NCBI GenBank assembly: GCA_001917855.1
Contig: MNEU01000067.1
Coordinates: 1-33,513 of the forward strand
Length of the DNA stretch: 33,513 nucleotides
Direction of reading: 5' to 3'
From: Armatimonadetes bacterium 13_1_40CM_64_14
GTDB lineage: Bacteria > Sysuimicrobiota > Sysuimicrobiia > Sysuimicrobiales > Kaftiobacteriaceae
Part shown: positions 8,435-16,315 of the stretch, piece after piece
Numbering within the stretch: the first letter of the stretch is position 1
Layout of the letters: each line of letters starts with the position of its first letter
The notes under the pieces: generated by a model
Database searches by the model: none
Seen by the model: the letters and a program-made list of their open reading frames with translations, nothing else
Told to the model about the DNA's origin: nothing
Position numbers and translations under genes: made by a program

Positions 8435-9276
8435 CACACCCCTGGTGGCAGCGCGGCGCCCCCGGCCGGTGGATGCTGGCGCTGGTCTTCTTTGGCCTCG
8501 CCTCCATCGGCCTGATCATTCCGCTCATAGTGGGTGTCCTCTGGTCGTTGGTCAATCCGAACGTCGGCTGGTTCCCGCCGGCAATCGTGCCGGCCAACCT
8601 GTCGTTGGCGAACTGGCGGGCCATGCTTTCCGTGCCGGAGATCGGGCAGGCCTTTGTCATGAGCTTCTTGATCGCTCCCTTGGTAACCGTGCTGTGCAGC
8701 GCCCTCGCGCTGCCGACGGGGTATGCCCTGGGTCGCCGGCGGCTGCGCATGCGGCGGACCATCGAACTGCTCGTCTTGGCGCCGATCATCCTGCCGGGCA
8801 TCGTGCTGGCCACCGGGCTGGGCTCCATGTTCATTCGTCTGGGGCTGTCGCACACGATCCCCGGCGTCGTCCTGGTGCAGACGGTGGTCCTGCTCCCATT
8901 CATGATCCGGATCGTGGCCGCCACGTTTGAGGGTGTGCCCCAGGATTTGATTGATGCCGGACGCAACCTGGGCGCCGGCCCCTGGGCGCTAACCCGCCAC
9001 GTGCTAATTCCGCTGGTGAAACCGGGGCTCTTCGCCGGAGGGCTGTTCACGTTTATCGGCAGCCTGGAGGAGTTTGTGCTCACGTTCATCGTGGGCATGC
9101 CCCACGTGCAGACGCTCCCTGTGCTCCTATGGGCGTACCTCGGCGGCCGGTCGTCGATCTTCACGTATGCGGCGGTGGTCACGATGGTGCTGCTTGTCCC
9201 GACGATTCTTCTGATGTTCATCGCCGAGCGAACGCTCCGACAAGAGTACCTGGCCGCGGGCTTCGGGAAAGTGTGA
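8431..9276 (+). CDS. ABC transporter permease, PotC-type subunit 2
   Basis: Second membrane subunit, 281 residues. The frame is open from 8002, but the ATG at 8431 overlaps the stop of the first permease (ATGA) and gives a normal N-terminus (MTHPWWQRG, then the first helix LALVFFGLASIGLIIPLIVGV). The EAA loop reads IDAGRNLGAGPWALTRHVLIP. The gene ends with TGATG, where the stop shares one base with the start of the phosphodiesterase gene. The whole cluster is therefore tightly coupled in translation. Confidence 0.95.
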   Translation: MTHPWWQRGAPGRWMLALVFFGLASIGLIIPLIVGVLWSLVNPNVGWFPPAIVPANLSLANWRAMLSVPEIGQAFVMSFLIAPLVTVLCSALALPTGYALGRRRLRMRRTIELLVLAPIILPGIVLATGLGSMFIRLGLSHTIPGVVLVQTVVLLPFMIRIVAATFEGVPQDLIDAGRNLGAGPWALTRHVLIPLVKPGLFAGGLFTFIGSLEEFVLTFIVGMPHVQTLPVLLWAYLGGRSSIFTYAAVVTMVLLVPTILLMFIAERTLRQEYLAAGFGKV

Positions 9277-10031
9277 TGGAGCTGCTGGCAGGCCGCGCCG
9301 GGCGGCCCCTCATCTCGGCCCACCGCGGGTTCGCGAGTGCCGCGCCGGAAAACACCCTAGCGGCATTGGACCTCGCGTGGCGCGCAGGCGCGACGGTGGC
9401 CGAGATCGACGTGCAGGTGACGCGAGACGGCCACGTTGTTCTGATGCACGATCGCTCGGTAAACCGGACGACGAACGGCTCCGGGTTAGTGAAAGACCTG
9501 GCACTGGCAGATTTGAAGACCTTAAACGCGGGCGCGTGGTTCAATCCGAAGTTTGCGGGCGAACACGTGCCGACGCTGGGCGATGTCTTGGACTGGAGCC
9601 AGGGCCGTCTGGGATTCCTGATCGAACTGAAGAACTACCCCTACCGCGACATGCCGCTCGTGGAGAAGGCCATCGCCGTGATCGAGGCGCACGCCGCGGT
9701 GGACTATGTGGTGCTGGCGGGCTTCGACCACGTCATGCTCGCGGACATCCACCGCTTGCGGCCCACATGGCCCCTGGAGATGATCTATAATGCACGGCTG
9801 GCCGATCCCGTCCACGCGGCCCGAGCGGCCGGCGCCTCCCTCATTTCCCTAGAGCCGGAGTTTTGCCTGGAGCGTGATGTGCAGGCCATGCACGCGGGCG
9901 GGCTTTCGGTCCTCACCACCGTGCTCAACCCCGCGCATGCCGGGGACCTCCTGCGCATGGGAGTGGACGTCTTCGAGTCGGAGGATGTCGCGATGGTCGC
10001 GTCGGCCCTGGGGATTCCCACGCGGGGCTAG
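9276..10031 (+). CDS. Glycerophosphodiester phosphodiesterase (GDPD family, cytosolic, UgpQ-like)
   Basis: Hydrolyses glycerophosphodiesters to glycerol 3-phosphate and an alcohol. It is 251 residues, the size of the short cytosolic bacterial enzymes, with no signal peptide. The catalytic and metal residues are in place: His16-Arg17 (SAHRG), Glu25-Asn26 (APENT), Glu43 and Asp45 (EIDVQ), His58-Asp59 (LMHD), a later acidic ligand in LIELKN, and the C-terminal DVFESED zone. It starts one base before the end of the permease gene, so import and hydrolysis appear to be coupled. In E. coli the comparable enzyme goes with the Ugp importer; here it goes with a different transporter class. Its stop is shared tail-to-tail with the minus-strand gene through CTAG. 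Confidence 0.95.
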   Translation: MELLAGRAGRPLISAHRGFASAAPENTLAALDLAWRAGATVAEIDVQVTRDGHVVLMHDRSVNRTTNGSGLVKDLALADLKTLNAGAWFNPKFAGEHVPTLGDVLDWSQGRLGFLIELKNYPYRDMPLVEKAIAVIEAHAAVDYVVLAGFDHVMLADIHRLRPTWPLEMIYNARLADPVHAARAAGASLISLEPEFCLERDVQAMHAGGLSVLTTVLNPAHAGDLLRMGVDVFESEDVAMVASALGIPTRG

Positions 10032-10876
10032 GCGCGTGGCACACCGCTGAAGGCAGTGCGCCACGCGGCCACCGACTCCCGCACATATCGATCCAGGAGC
10101 GCATCCCACTGAGCGTCGGGCGCATCCGGCAGTAGAGGCGCCTCCGGGGGAGCGATCTCCAGAACGGCCGCGGCCGAGTATCCGATCTCCCGCAGCGCCG
10201 CGACGATCGGTCCCAGATCGAGATGGCCCTGTCCTAGGCCCCGGCGGTTGGTGTCCGCGACGTGCACGTGCCACAGCCGCGGCCCGGCAGCGCGGATAGC
10301 GGCAGGAATGTCGGGCTCCTCGATGTTCGCGTGGAAGAGATCCAGCGTGACGCCCACCGCCGGCGAGCCCACGTCGTGGATGTAAGCCAGGGCCTCCTCC
10401 ATCGTGGTGACCAGGTACGCCTCATACCGGTTGAGCGGCTCGATCGTGATGCGAATGCCCAGCCGCCTGGCTTCCCGCGCGGCCGCCCGCATGCCTTCGA
10501 CAGACCACCGCCACTCCTGGTCACGAGTCCCCAGCGGCGCGAGACGTGTCTCGCCCGAGGGCAGCATCTGCACGATCGGCGCGCCGACCTCCGCCGCAAA
10601 CTTCAGACAGTCGAGCACGTAGTCCAATGCGTCGGCCCGGATCGAGGCATCGGGATGGGCGAGGTCCCGCCGCGTCTGCGGGACCTGGCAGCGCGCAGTG
10701 AGCGCGACCGGGGTCAGCCTTGCTTGGGCCAGCTCGCGGCAAACCTCAGGAGTTGTCCACCGCCCCGGTTCGCCGAGCAGTTCGACGCTGTCGCAGCCGG
10801 CTGCAGCGATCCGCCCGAACGTTGCGCGCAGCGATCCCTCCCCGTAGATCCAGGTGCACGCGCCCAGAGCCCGCAC
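10028..10876 (-). CDS. TIM-barrel sugar isomerase/epimerase-like protein (AP-endonuclease-2 fold)
   Basis: Protein of 282 residues in the xylose-isomerase-like TIM-barrel superfamily, nearest in pattern to the D-tagatose/D-psicose 3-epimerase group. The metal-binding pattern is visible: IEPLNRYE on one strand, then TLDLFHANIEEPD, then WHVHVADTNRRGLGQGHLD, with a final EIAPP glutamate. Members epimerise ketoses, isomerise inositol derivatives or cleave 3-keto sugars. It is the last gene of a minus-strand operon with two Gfo/Idh/MocA-type proteins; this pairing is common where a sugar is oxidised and then rearranged. The start at 10876 lies 6 bases after the preceding gene. Superfamily is secure, reaction is not. 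Confidence 0.9.
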   Translation of the reverse strand: MRALGACTWIYGEGSLRATFGRIAAAGCDSVELLGEPGRWTTPEVCRELAQARLTPVALTARCQVPQTRRDLAHPDASIRADALDYVLDCLKFAAEVGAPIVQMLPSGETRLAPLGTRDQEWRWSVEGMRAAAREARRLGIRITIEPLNRYEAYLVTTMEEALAYIHDVGSPAVGVTLDLFHANIEEPDIPAAIRAAGPRLWHVHVADTNRRGLGQGHLDLGPIVAALREIGYSAAAVLEIAPPEAPLLPDAPDAQWDALLDRYVRESVAAWRTAFSGVPRA

Positions 10877-10882
10877 GTGCCG

Positions 10883-11575
10883 TCACGCCCCGCGAGGACC
10901 GATCAGCACAACCGCCAAGTCCACAATGTTCATGTCGGGCTTGTCCGGGCGAATCTTGGTGATGCGTACGGCGTGCGTCTCCTGCATCCGCTCGATCCCG
11001 CCCGCCGGCCCGCCGCCCGGCCGCGTGACCAGATCACCGCGTATCGTCCCGCGCAGCAGGAGCTCCAGCCCTAGCGGCTCGTGCGCGCCGGCGAACAGAT
11101 CGGCGGCCTGCGCATAGGATCCGGTGCGGCCGCAGTAGGGACAGTCGTCGATGGATGGGTGCAGCGGATGTTCGTCAGCGACTTCGTAGTGAACGCTGCC
11201 CGCGAACCGCGCATATCGGCCGGACGGCGCCCCAACTCCCTCAACCGTCGCCCACTCGCTGCCAGTCTGGCGCAGCGCGATGTAGTAATAGCGGATGTGG
11301 AGATCATGCGCATGATGGAAGGCCGGGTCGGCACTCCCCACCCATCGTTGCAGGCCGCCCACTCGTGCCTGTGAATCCGACCCTTCCGGCGGTTTCCAGT
11401 GACCGAAGTTGTCCGTCAGGCCACAGTGATCGCGCAGCCAGCCGGTGACCAGCGTCACGGCCGCCTCGTGCGACGGGACAAGGCGCTCGTGGACGTAGAA
11501 CCAGACGTTCGGATAGCTCGGCGGCTCAAAGACGGATCGGGGCGGGAGAGCAAAACGTGCGGCAGGGTTGGTCAT
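10883..11575 (-). CDS. Unrecognised 230-residue protein with a CPYCG motif
   Basis: I do not recognise this family. The frame is open from 11632, but the ATG at 11575 overlaps the stop of the upstream dehydrogenase as ATGA and begins MTNPAARFALPPRSVF, so I use it. There is no signal peptide and no membrane helix. Features seen: an aromatic early part (YPNVWFYVHERLVPS), a His-rich segment AFHHAHDLHIRYYYIAL, a VEGVGAPSGRYARF turn, a single CxxC in DDCPYCGRTGSY that could bind a metal, and a strand-rich C-terminus ending NIVDLAVVLIGPRGA. It is translated between a Gfo/Idh/MocA dehydrogenase and a TIM-barrel protein, so it is probably part of the same catabolic step. Confidence 0.75.
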   Translation of the reverse strand: MTNPAARFALPPRSVFEPPSYPNVWFYVHERLVPSHEAAVTLVTGWLRDHCGLTDNFGHWKPPEGSDSQARVGGLQRWVGSADPAFHHAHDLHIRYYYIALRQTGSEWATVEGVGAPSGRYARFAGSVHYEVADEHPLHPSIDDCPYCGRTGSYAQAADLFAGAHEPLGLELLLRGTIRGDLVTRPGGGPAGGIERMQETHAVRITKIRPDKPDMNIVDLAVVLIGPRGA

Positions 11576-12543
11576 GCCAGACGCACCGGCGCGCCCTCCG
11601 CCGCGGCACTGCGATAGCACGCATCGACGCACTCGACCGCGCGGAATGCATCCTCCGCTGTCGGACCGCCGGGCCGGCCATCTGTGATTCCCTGCAGGAA
11701 AGCGTGAACTTCCGGCGCGTAGCCCAGGCGATCCGGCACCGGGATGGCGCTGAAGTCCCGGGTCACCGCGGGCTGGTCTCGGCCCGGAGTGTGCGTCAGC
11801 CGTTCGAACCCGTCGGTGACGATCGCCGTATGATCGCCGTAAAACTCAATGCGCTCGAGCGGCCCGGTCCACGTCGCATGCCCGCACGTAGAGAATGCAA
11901 CCAGCGCGCCGCTCTTGAATCGCAGCAGCATCACCGCGTCGTCCTGGTCGGGATAGCAAGACGACCGAGTCAGGCACCGGACCTCCTGGATTGGACCGAG
12001 CAGCCACGGGACGAGGTCCAACAGGTGAATCCCCGTATCGTACATGAAGCCTCCCGAGATCTTGGGGTCGCTGAACCACGCGGGCGTGCGCATGTCGCCG
12101 TCGTTCATCTTCATCGTCCCGGAAAACACTCTGGCCCCGCCGGCCAGCAGCTCGCGGACCCCGGTATAGACCGGCGCGAACCTCCGGTTGAAACCCATCT
12201 GGTACATCCGGCCAGTGCGCTCCACGGTCTGCAGGACGCGGCGGGCGTCTCCAACCGTCGTGGCCATCGGCTTTTCGCAGAAGACGTGGACGCCGCGTTC
12301 GAGCGCGGTCACCGCCGCCTGCGCATGGTGGACGTTCGGGACGACGATCACCACCGCGTCGGGGTGCATGGTCAGCAGCGCGTTGAGATCCGGGCACGGG
12401 GTCGCCCCGATTGGGGCCGCGGCAGCCTTTGCGCGCCGTTCGTCCGCGTCTGCGACTGCCACAACCGTGGTATCCGGCACGGCGGCGAAATGACGCACGT
12501 GCGCCGCTCCCATCTGGCCGGCACCGTAGATTCCAATTCGCAT
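11572..12543 (-). CDS. Gfo/Idh/MocA family NAD(P)-dependent oxidoreductase
   Basis: Sugar or inositol dehydrogenase-like protein of 323 residues. It has an N-terminal Rossmann domain (MRIGIYGAGQMGAAH, with ADAD after the second strand) and the diagnostic FCEKP motif (Lys91), followed by the C-terminal sheet domain with catalytic-type DTGIHLLDLVPW (Asp169, His173). The reading frame extends far upstream, but GGAGGAGG lies just before the ATG pair at 12546/12543; spacing favours 12543. It overlaps the next gene by ATGA. It is probably the hydroxyl-oxidising enzyme of the operon, acting on a sugar or glycoside delivered by the AfuAB-type importer; the substrate is inferred only from context. Confidence 0.93.
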   Translation of the reverse strand: MRIGIYGAGQMGAAHVRHFAAVPDTTVVAVADADERRAKAAAAPIGATPCPDLNALLTMHPDAVVIVVPNVHHAQAAVTALERGVHVFCEKPMATTVGDARRVLQTVERTGRMYQMGFNRRFAPVYTGVRELLAGGARVFSGTMKMNDGDMRTPAWFSDPKISGGFMYDTGIHLLDLVPWLLGPIQEVRCLTRSSCYPDQDDAVMLLRFKSGALVAFSTCGHATWTGPLERIEFYGDHTAIVTDGFERLTHTPGRDQPAVTRDFSAIPVPDRLGYAPEVHAFLQGITDGRPGGPTAEDAFRAVECVDACYRSAAAEGAPVRLA

Positions 12544-12683
12544 CATCGCCTCCTCCGGGTCCATTGTGCATTCGTGGACGTCAGCGCAGCGACAATACTT
12601 GCCACCGCCGACGGGGAAACTCGCAGGCGGATCTGGCGAGGATGGGAGCGTGCGATAGCAATAATCTTTCCTCCCCGAGGGTC

Positions 12684-13919
12684 TTAGACGGCACCGGGTG
12701 CCGAATTGTTCGTGACGCCGTCCCGCTTGAACTGAGGGATCCTGACCCTTCCGCCTCCTGCGCGGATCGACTCTGCGGCCAGGGCGATGAGCGAGCTCCA
12801 TGTGGCGGCGTCATACACGTCAATTGAGGGGTCGCGATCGCGGAGCACGCAGTCGACGAACTCAAGGATCGTCAAGAAGTCGCCGCTGTCAAGATCCATC
12901 TTCGCCGCCACGCTCGACCAGCGTCTCCAGAGAGGGTGCTCGTAATCGGCGGCATACTCCCACAAAACCTCCCACGCGGCTTCCGGCCCGTCCCGGGGTG
13001 GGCTGAATCCCGGGGATCGACCCGAGATCCAGACGAGCGGGTCTTCCCGGGAATGGCGGCCGGACACGTACGCACCCGTCGTGCCTTGCAGGCCGTAGTG
13101 TGTCATGTTGTGGGGTCGAGGCGACGTCCAATCAACCCGGATGACCACGGTGACTCCGCGGCGGGTCTGCAGGATGGCGTTTTGAGAGTCCCCTTGTGTC
13201 CAGTAGCGCGGATCCGATCCGGGGTGATCGCTGCCGTAGAGATCTCGGAAATAGCGCCACATCATCTGCGGCTTGGACACCACCGCAACAAGCGACTCGT
13301 ATGTGTCACATCGGGGCGTGTTGATGCCCAGCCACTGGGAGATCGGCCCGACGGCGTGAGTGGGATAGTTGATGGTGTTCCAGTCCCGAAGCATCTCACC
13401 ACGCCACTCGAGACCACGGCGGCCATCGTGAGTTCTGTGCTTGTAATCGTGGAGGTACGCGCCCTCAGCGTGAATAAGGTCACCGAACAATCCGTGCCGC
13501 ACCATGTTGAGAACGATCAGATTGGATCGCATGAAACAGAAGTTCTCCGCGAGCATGTACTTGAGTTTCGTCTTTTCCACGGTTTCCACAAGACTCCAGC
13601 ACTGCTCAATCGTGTGGCACGCTGGAACCTCCGACAGCACGTGCTTGCCCGCCATCAACGCCGCCAGGGACTGTTCGGCATGAAGCCTCAAAGGCGTGGC
13701 GACAAAGATGGCATCCACGGTGTCGTCGGAGAGGAGATCGTCAAACGTGCGGTAAAAACGTGCCCCTGGGAACTGCGCTTTCCAGACTGTCCACAGAGTT
13801 TCGTTCGGGTCGCAGACAGCCCGCAGCTCCACCTTTTCCTCTAAGTGCTTCAGGACCGGAATCTCCGCCTGGGCCCGACGGGCGCCAGCGACGGCGAGTC
13901 GAACGACCGATGCGCTCAT
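12684..13919 (-). CDS. Gfo/Idh/MocA family protein, GH109-like
   Basis: 411 residues. The sequence follows the pattern of family GH109, NAD-dependent glycosidases that oxidise, eliminate and reduce: SEVPAC (96-101) in place of the EKP motif, then the ECW-like EQCWSLV, YMLAENFCFMRSN, MVRHGLFGDLIHAEGAYLHD, and INYPTHAVGPISQWLGIN with His188. These long matches are from memory of the family, not from a search. Unlike typical GH109 members it has no Tat signal, so it is cytosolic, and its first loop reads VAGARRAQAEI instead of the usual glycine-rich GxGxxG. It could be a glycosidase or a plain dehydrogenase. It lies between a GNAT gene and a second Gfo/Idh/MocA gene. Confidence 0.85.
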   Translation of the reverse strand: MSASVVRLAVAGARRAQAEIPVLKHLEEKVELRAVCDPNETLWTVWKAQFPGARFYRTFDDLLSDDTVDAIFVATPLRLHAEQSLAALMAGKHVLSEVPACHTIEQCWSLVETVEKTKLKYMLAENFCFMRSNLIVLNMVRHGLFGDLIHAEGAYLHDYKHRTHDGRRGLEWRGEMLRDWNTINYPTHAVGPISQWLGINTPRCDTYESLVAVVSKPQMMWRYFRDLYGSDHPGSDPRYWTQGDSQNAILQTRRGVTVVIRVDWTSPRPHNMTHYGLQGTTGAYVSGRHSREDPLVWISGRSPGFSPPRDGPEAAWEVLWEYAADYEHPLWRRWSSVAAKMDLDSGDFLTILEFVDCVLRDRDPSIDVYDAATWSSLIALAAESIRAGGGRVRIPQFKRDGVTNNSAPGAV

Positions 13920-13949
13920 CCGTTCTTCCCATTCTCCACGTGCTCGATC

Positions 13950-14477
13950 TCACGGCTCTTGAGTCTCAACCCTCGCGCGGTGTGGAAGGGCCCCGAGGAA
14001 CGCCGACAAACTCCCGTCGCCCGGGGCGCCCCAAGGCTGGAATCCTAGGTCCCGAAAGAGCTTTACTGCCGCAGCGCGGTGTGACCGCGTCTGAACGAAG
14101 CAGTGCTGAAAGCCCCGCTGGCGCATGAACCACAGGGTGTGCAGGCAGAGGATCCGCCCGAGCCCACGCCCGCGATGCGCGCTGGCCACAGCTACCCACC
14201 CCATCTCGGCCAGGTCATCACGCCGGGCGTTCAGCTGGACGCACGCGGTGCCGACGAGGTGATCCTCCGCCACCGCAAAGTGGATACTCTCCTTCCAGAC
14301 CCGGCCCGATGGATCAGCAAACGCTTCCTCAGCCCGCTTTGCGTCCCACGTCCCCAGACCCCCAGCGTCATCCAGCAGGTGCCACCAAGCTCGTTCCTCG
14401 CCGGGGATGAACCGGCGGATCGTGTACCCCGCCGGTGACTCGGGAAGATGAAGGGCATCGAGCCGGCGCAAGTACAT
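13950..14477 (-). CDS. GNAT family N-acetyltransferase
   Basis: About 175 residues with the acetyl-CoA binding motif HRGRGLGRILCLHTL (the R/Q-x-x-G-x-G/A signature) in the centre, preceded by the strand EMGWVAVAS and followed by the motif-B region AAAVKLFRDLGFQPWG. The N-terminal half (YTIRRFIPGEERAWWHLLDDAGG) looks like a single GNAT domain rather than a tandem. The frame is open to 14516; the ATG at 14477 has GGGTGAG just ahead and is preferred, though 14516 is possible. It lies in the operon after an importer without an ATPase. It may modify an amino sugar or act in self-protection; nothing in the sequence decides. Confidence 0.88.
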   Translation of the reverse strand: MYLRRLDALHLPESPAGYTIRRFIPGEERAWWHLLDDAGGLGTWDAKRAEEAFADPSGRVWKESIHFAVAEDHLVGTACVQLNARRDDLAEMGWVAVASAHRGRGLGRILCLHTLWFMRQRGFQHCFVQTRSHRAAAVKLFRDLGFQPWGAPGDGSLSAFLGALPHRARVETQEP

Positions 14478-14647
14478 TCTCACCCGTCCAGCACGCGTCG
14501 GCGCTTGTCTCCCCATGGCCGAGGCATAGCGTTCGTTGGCGGAATTGCGACTCCCTCTCCTGGTTCACGCAGCGCGCGCGAACGTCAGCGCCCGGTCTCC
14601 CATTCGAGAAGCCCTTCTTGAACTGGGTCCCCGACCGTGCGCAGAGG

Positions 14648-16315
14648 TCAGTCAACGAGCACACTCCGGCCGATCCATCGAAAGCCTAGCGCCACCACAC
14701 CAAATGTCACGCTCAGCAGCAGGGTGGTCAACGCAGCACCCACACCCAGTCGATTGTCGGATACCAACGCCAGGATGGAAACGGTTGCCACCAGGAAGTG
14801 CGCGGTGACCAGGAACATTGTGATGCTGAGGTTGGTGACTGAATTCACGAAGGTGGTGATGAACGCGGCGCCGACCGTGCGCCGAAGGAGCGGGAAGTAG
14901 ACATCCATGAACACACGGAACCACGGGGCACCGAGATTCTCAGCGGCTTCCTCGAGCATGTGGTCAATCTGCTGAAATCCCGACGCCGCCGTCTTGTAGG
15001 CAAAAGGGAGATTCCAGAAGCACAGGGCGAGGATAAGAATCCAGATCGTGCTCGAGAAAGCCAGTGGAGGCCCGTTGAAGGCCAGGAGATATCCGATCCC
15101 GAGGAACACGCCGGGGATCGCAGCCGGCAGCATGGCCCCGAAGTCGAGAGCGGCGGAGGCGACGAGCGCCTTTCCCCGGGTGAAGTAGGCAGTCAGCAAC
15201 CCGAGCAGGGCCGCGAGCGCAGCGGCGCCGCCGCTCACGACCAGACTGTTCTTGACGTGTGGCCACCGCCTGAGCGCCGCCGTCCAGTGGCGGAGCGTGA
15301 GATGCCAGTCCGCACCCCAGACGTTCGTGAGGCTCCCGATGATGACTCCCGCATAGATCGAGATGACAAAGAGCGAGGCGACGGAGCAGATTACGAGCAG
15401 GAAGACCTTGAGGGCCCGCGGGGTCGCGCGTCGCTCCCCGCGCACACCACGGCCGACAATCGTCGTGTACTGTCGTCTGCTGACCCACCGCCGTTCCATC
15501 AGGAAGAGAACGAGGGCGGGCACGAGCAGGAGACTCGCCAGCATCGCGGCAGCCCGCAGGTCGGCCCATCCTTCTATTTGATACCAGGCCTCGGTGGCCA
15601 GGATGGGAAAGTCGCCGCCGATGATCAACGGGTTCCCAAAATCCGCGAGCACATAGAGCGCCACTAGGAGCATCGCGCCTGCGAAACCGGGCCGGGCCAG
15701 AGGCATCGTGATGGTTCTGAAGACCGAGACTTCGTTGGCGCCCAGGTTCCGCGCCGCGAACTCCATGTTCGCAGGGATATTCTCCAGCACCCGGGAGATG
15801 GCGATCGTCGCGATGGGGAAGAACGAAACCGTCTGGGAGAGCCACAACCCGCGCCATCCGAGGATATCGACGCGCAGGTTCAACAGGGTATGCGTGATAA
15901 GCCCCAGGCGCCCAAACAATAAGAGATAGGAAAACGCAACCGTGAACGGTGGGGAGAACAGTGGCAGGATCGAGATTGCACGGAAGAGACCTTGGCCCGG
16001 GATGTCGGGACGTGTCAGGGCCAGTGCAAAGACGAACCCCAGGAGGCAGGCCGTGACAGTGGAGAGGCCGGCCATCGTCAGGCTGTTGACGATGGCGCGC
16101 ATCCACCGGGGATGATCCAGCAGGCCGACAAAGTCTTGAGACGATGGATACGTGACCACGCGGATCACAGGGTAGAGTACAAAGAGCGCAATGATCAGAG
16201 TCGTCGCGAGGAAGCCGAGAAGTAAAACCGGATCGCCCAGCCGGTCTACCGACTGGGCGATCCGCTTCCAGATGCCGTACGTTACCGCCGCTTGCTGCCG
16301 ATCAACTCTTCCCAT
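14648..16315 (-). CDS. Iron/phosphonate-class ABC permease with two fused permease domains (AfuB/FbpB-like)
   Basis: Inner-membrane protein of 555 residues carrying two complete permease domains in one chain, as in FbpB and AfuB. Two EAA coupling loops are present: FAARNLGANEVSVFRTITMP in the first half and AAENLGAPWFRVFMDVYFP in the second, with about six hydrophobic segments each. The ATG at 16315 lies 34 bases inside the end of the binding-protein gene and no later start is suitable, so the two genes overlap. No ATPase gene follows. The next genes are an acetyltransferase and sugar-type oxidoreductases, which suggests an organic ligand rather than iron. Confidence 0.94.
   Translation of the reverse strand: MGRVDRQQAAVTYGIWKRIAQSVDRLGDPVLLLGFLATTLIIALFVLYPVIRVVTYPSSQDFVGLLDHPRWMRAIVNSLTMAGLSTVTACLLGFVFALALTRPDIPGQGLFRAISILPLFSPPFTVAFSYLLLFGRLGLITHTLLNLRVDILGWRGLWLSQTVSFFPIATIAISRVLENIPANMEFAARNLGANEVSVFRTITMPLARPGFAGAMLLVALYVLADFGNPLIIGGDFPILATEAWYQIEGWADLRAAAMLASLLLVPALVLFLMERRWVSRRQYTTIVGRGVRGERRATPRALKVFLLVICSVASLFVISIYAGVIIGSLTNVWGADWHLTLRHWTAALRRWPHVKNSLVVSGGAAALAALLGLLTAYFTRGKALVASAALDFGAMLPAAIPGVFLGIGYLLAFNGPPLAFSSTIWILILALCFWNLPFAYKTAASGFQQIDHMLEEAAENLGAPWFRVFMDVYFPLLRRTVGAAFITTFVNSVTNLSITMFLVTAHFLVATVSILALVSDNRLGVGAALTTLLLSVTFGVVALGFRWIGRSVLVD

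Noticed and set aside
11557-12687. Plus-strand open frame (376 codons) opposite the Gfo/Idh/MocA gene
   Set aside because: Antisense shadow: no recognisable motif, no ribosome site, and the minus strand carries intact catalytic motifs.
14964-16106. Second minus-strand frame (380 codons) inside the fused permease gene
   Set aside because: Out-of-frame shadow without hydrophobic segments; the permease frame shows both EAA loops.
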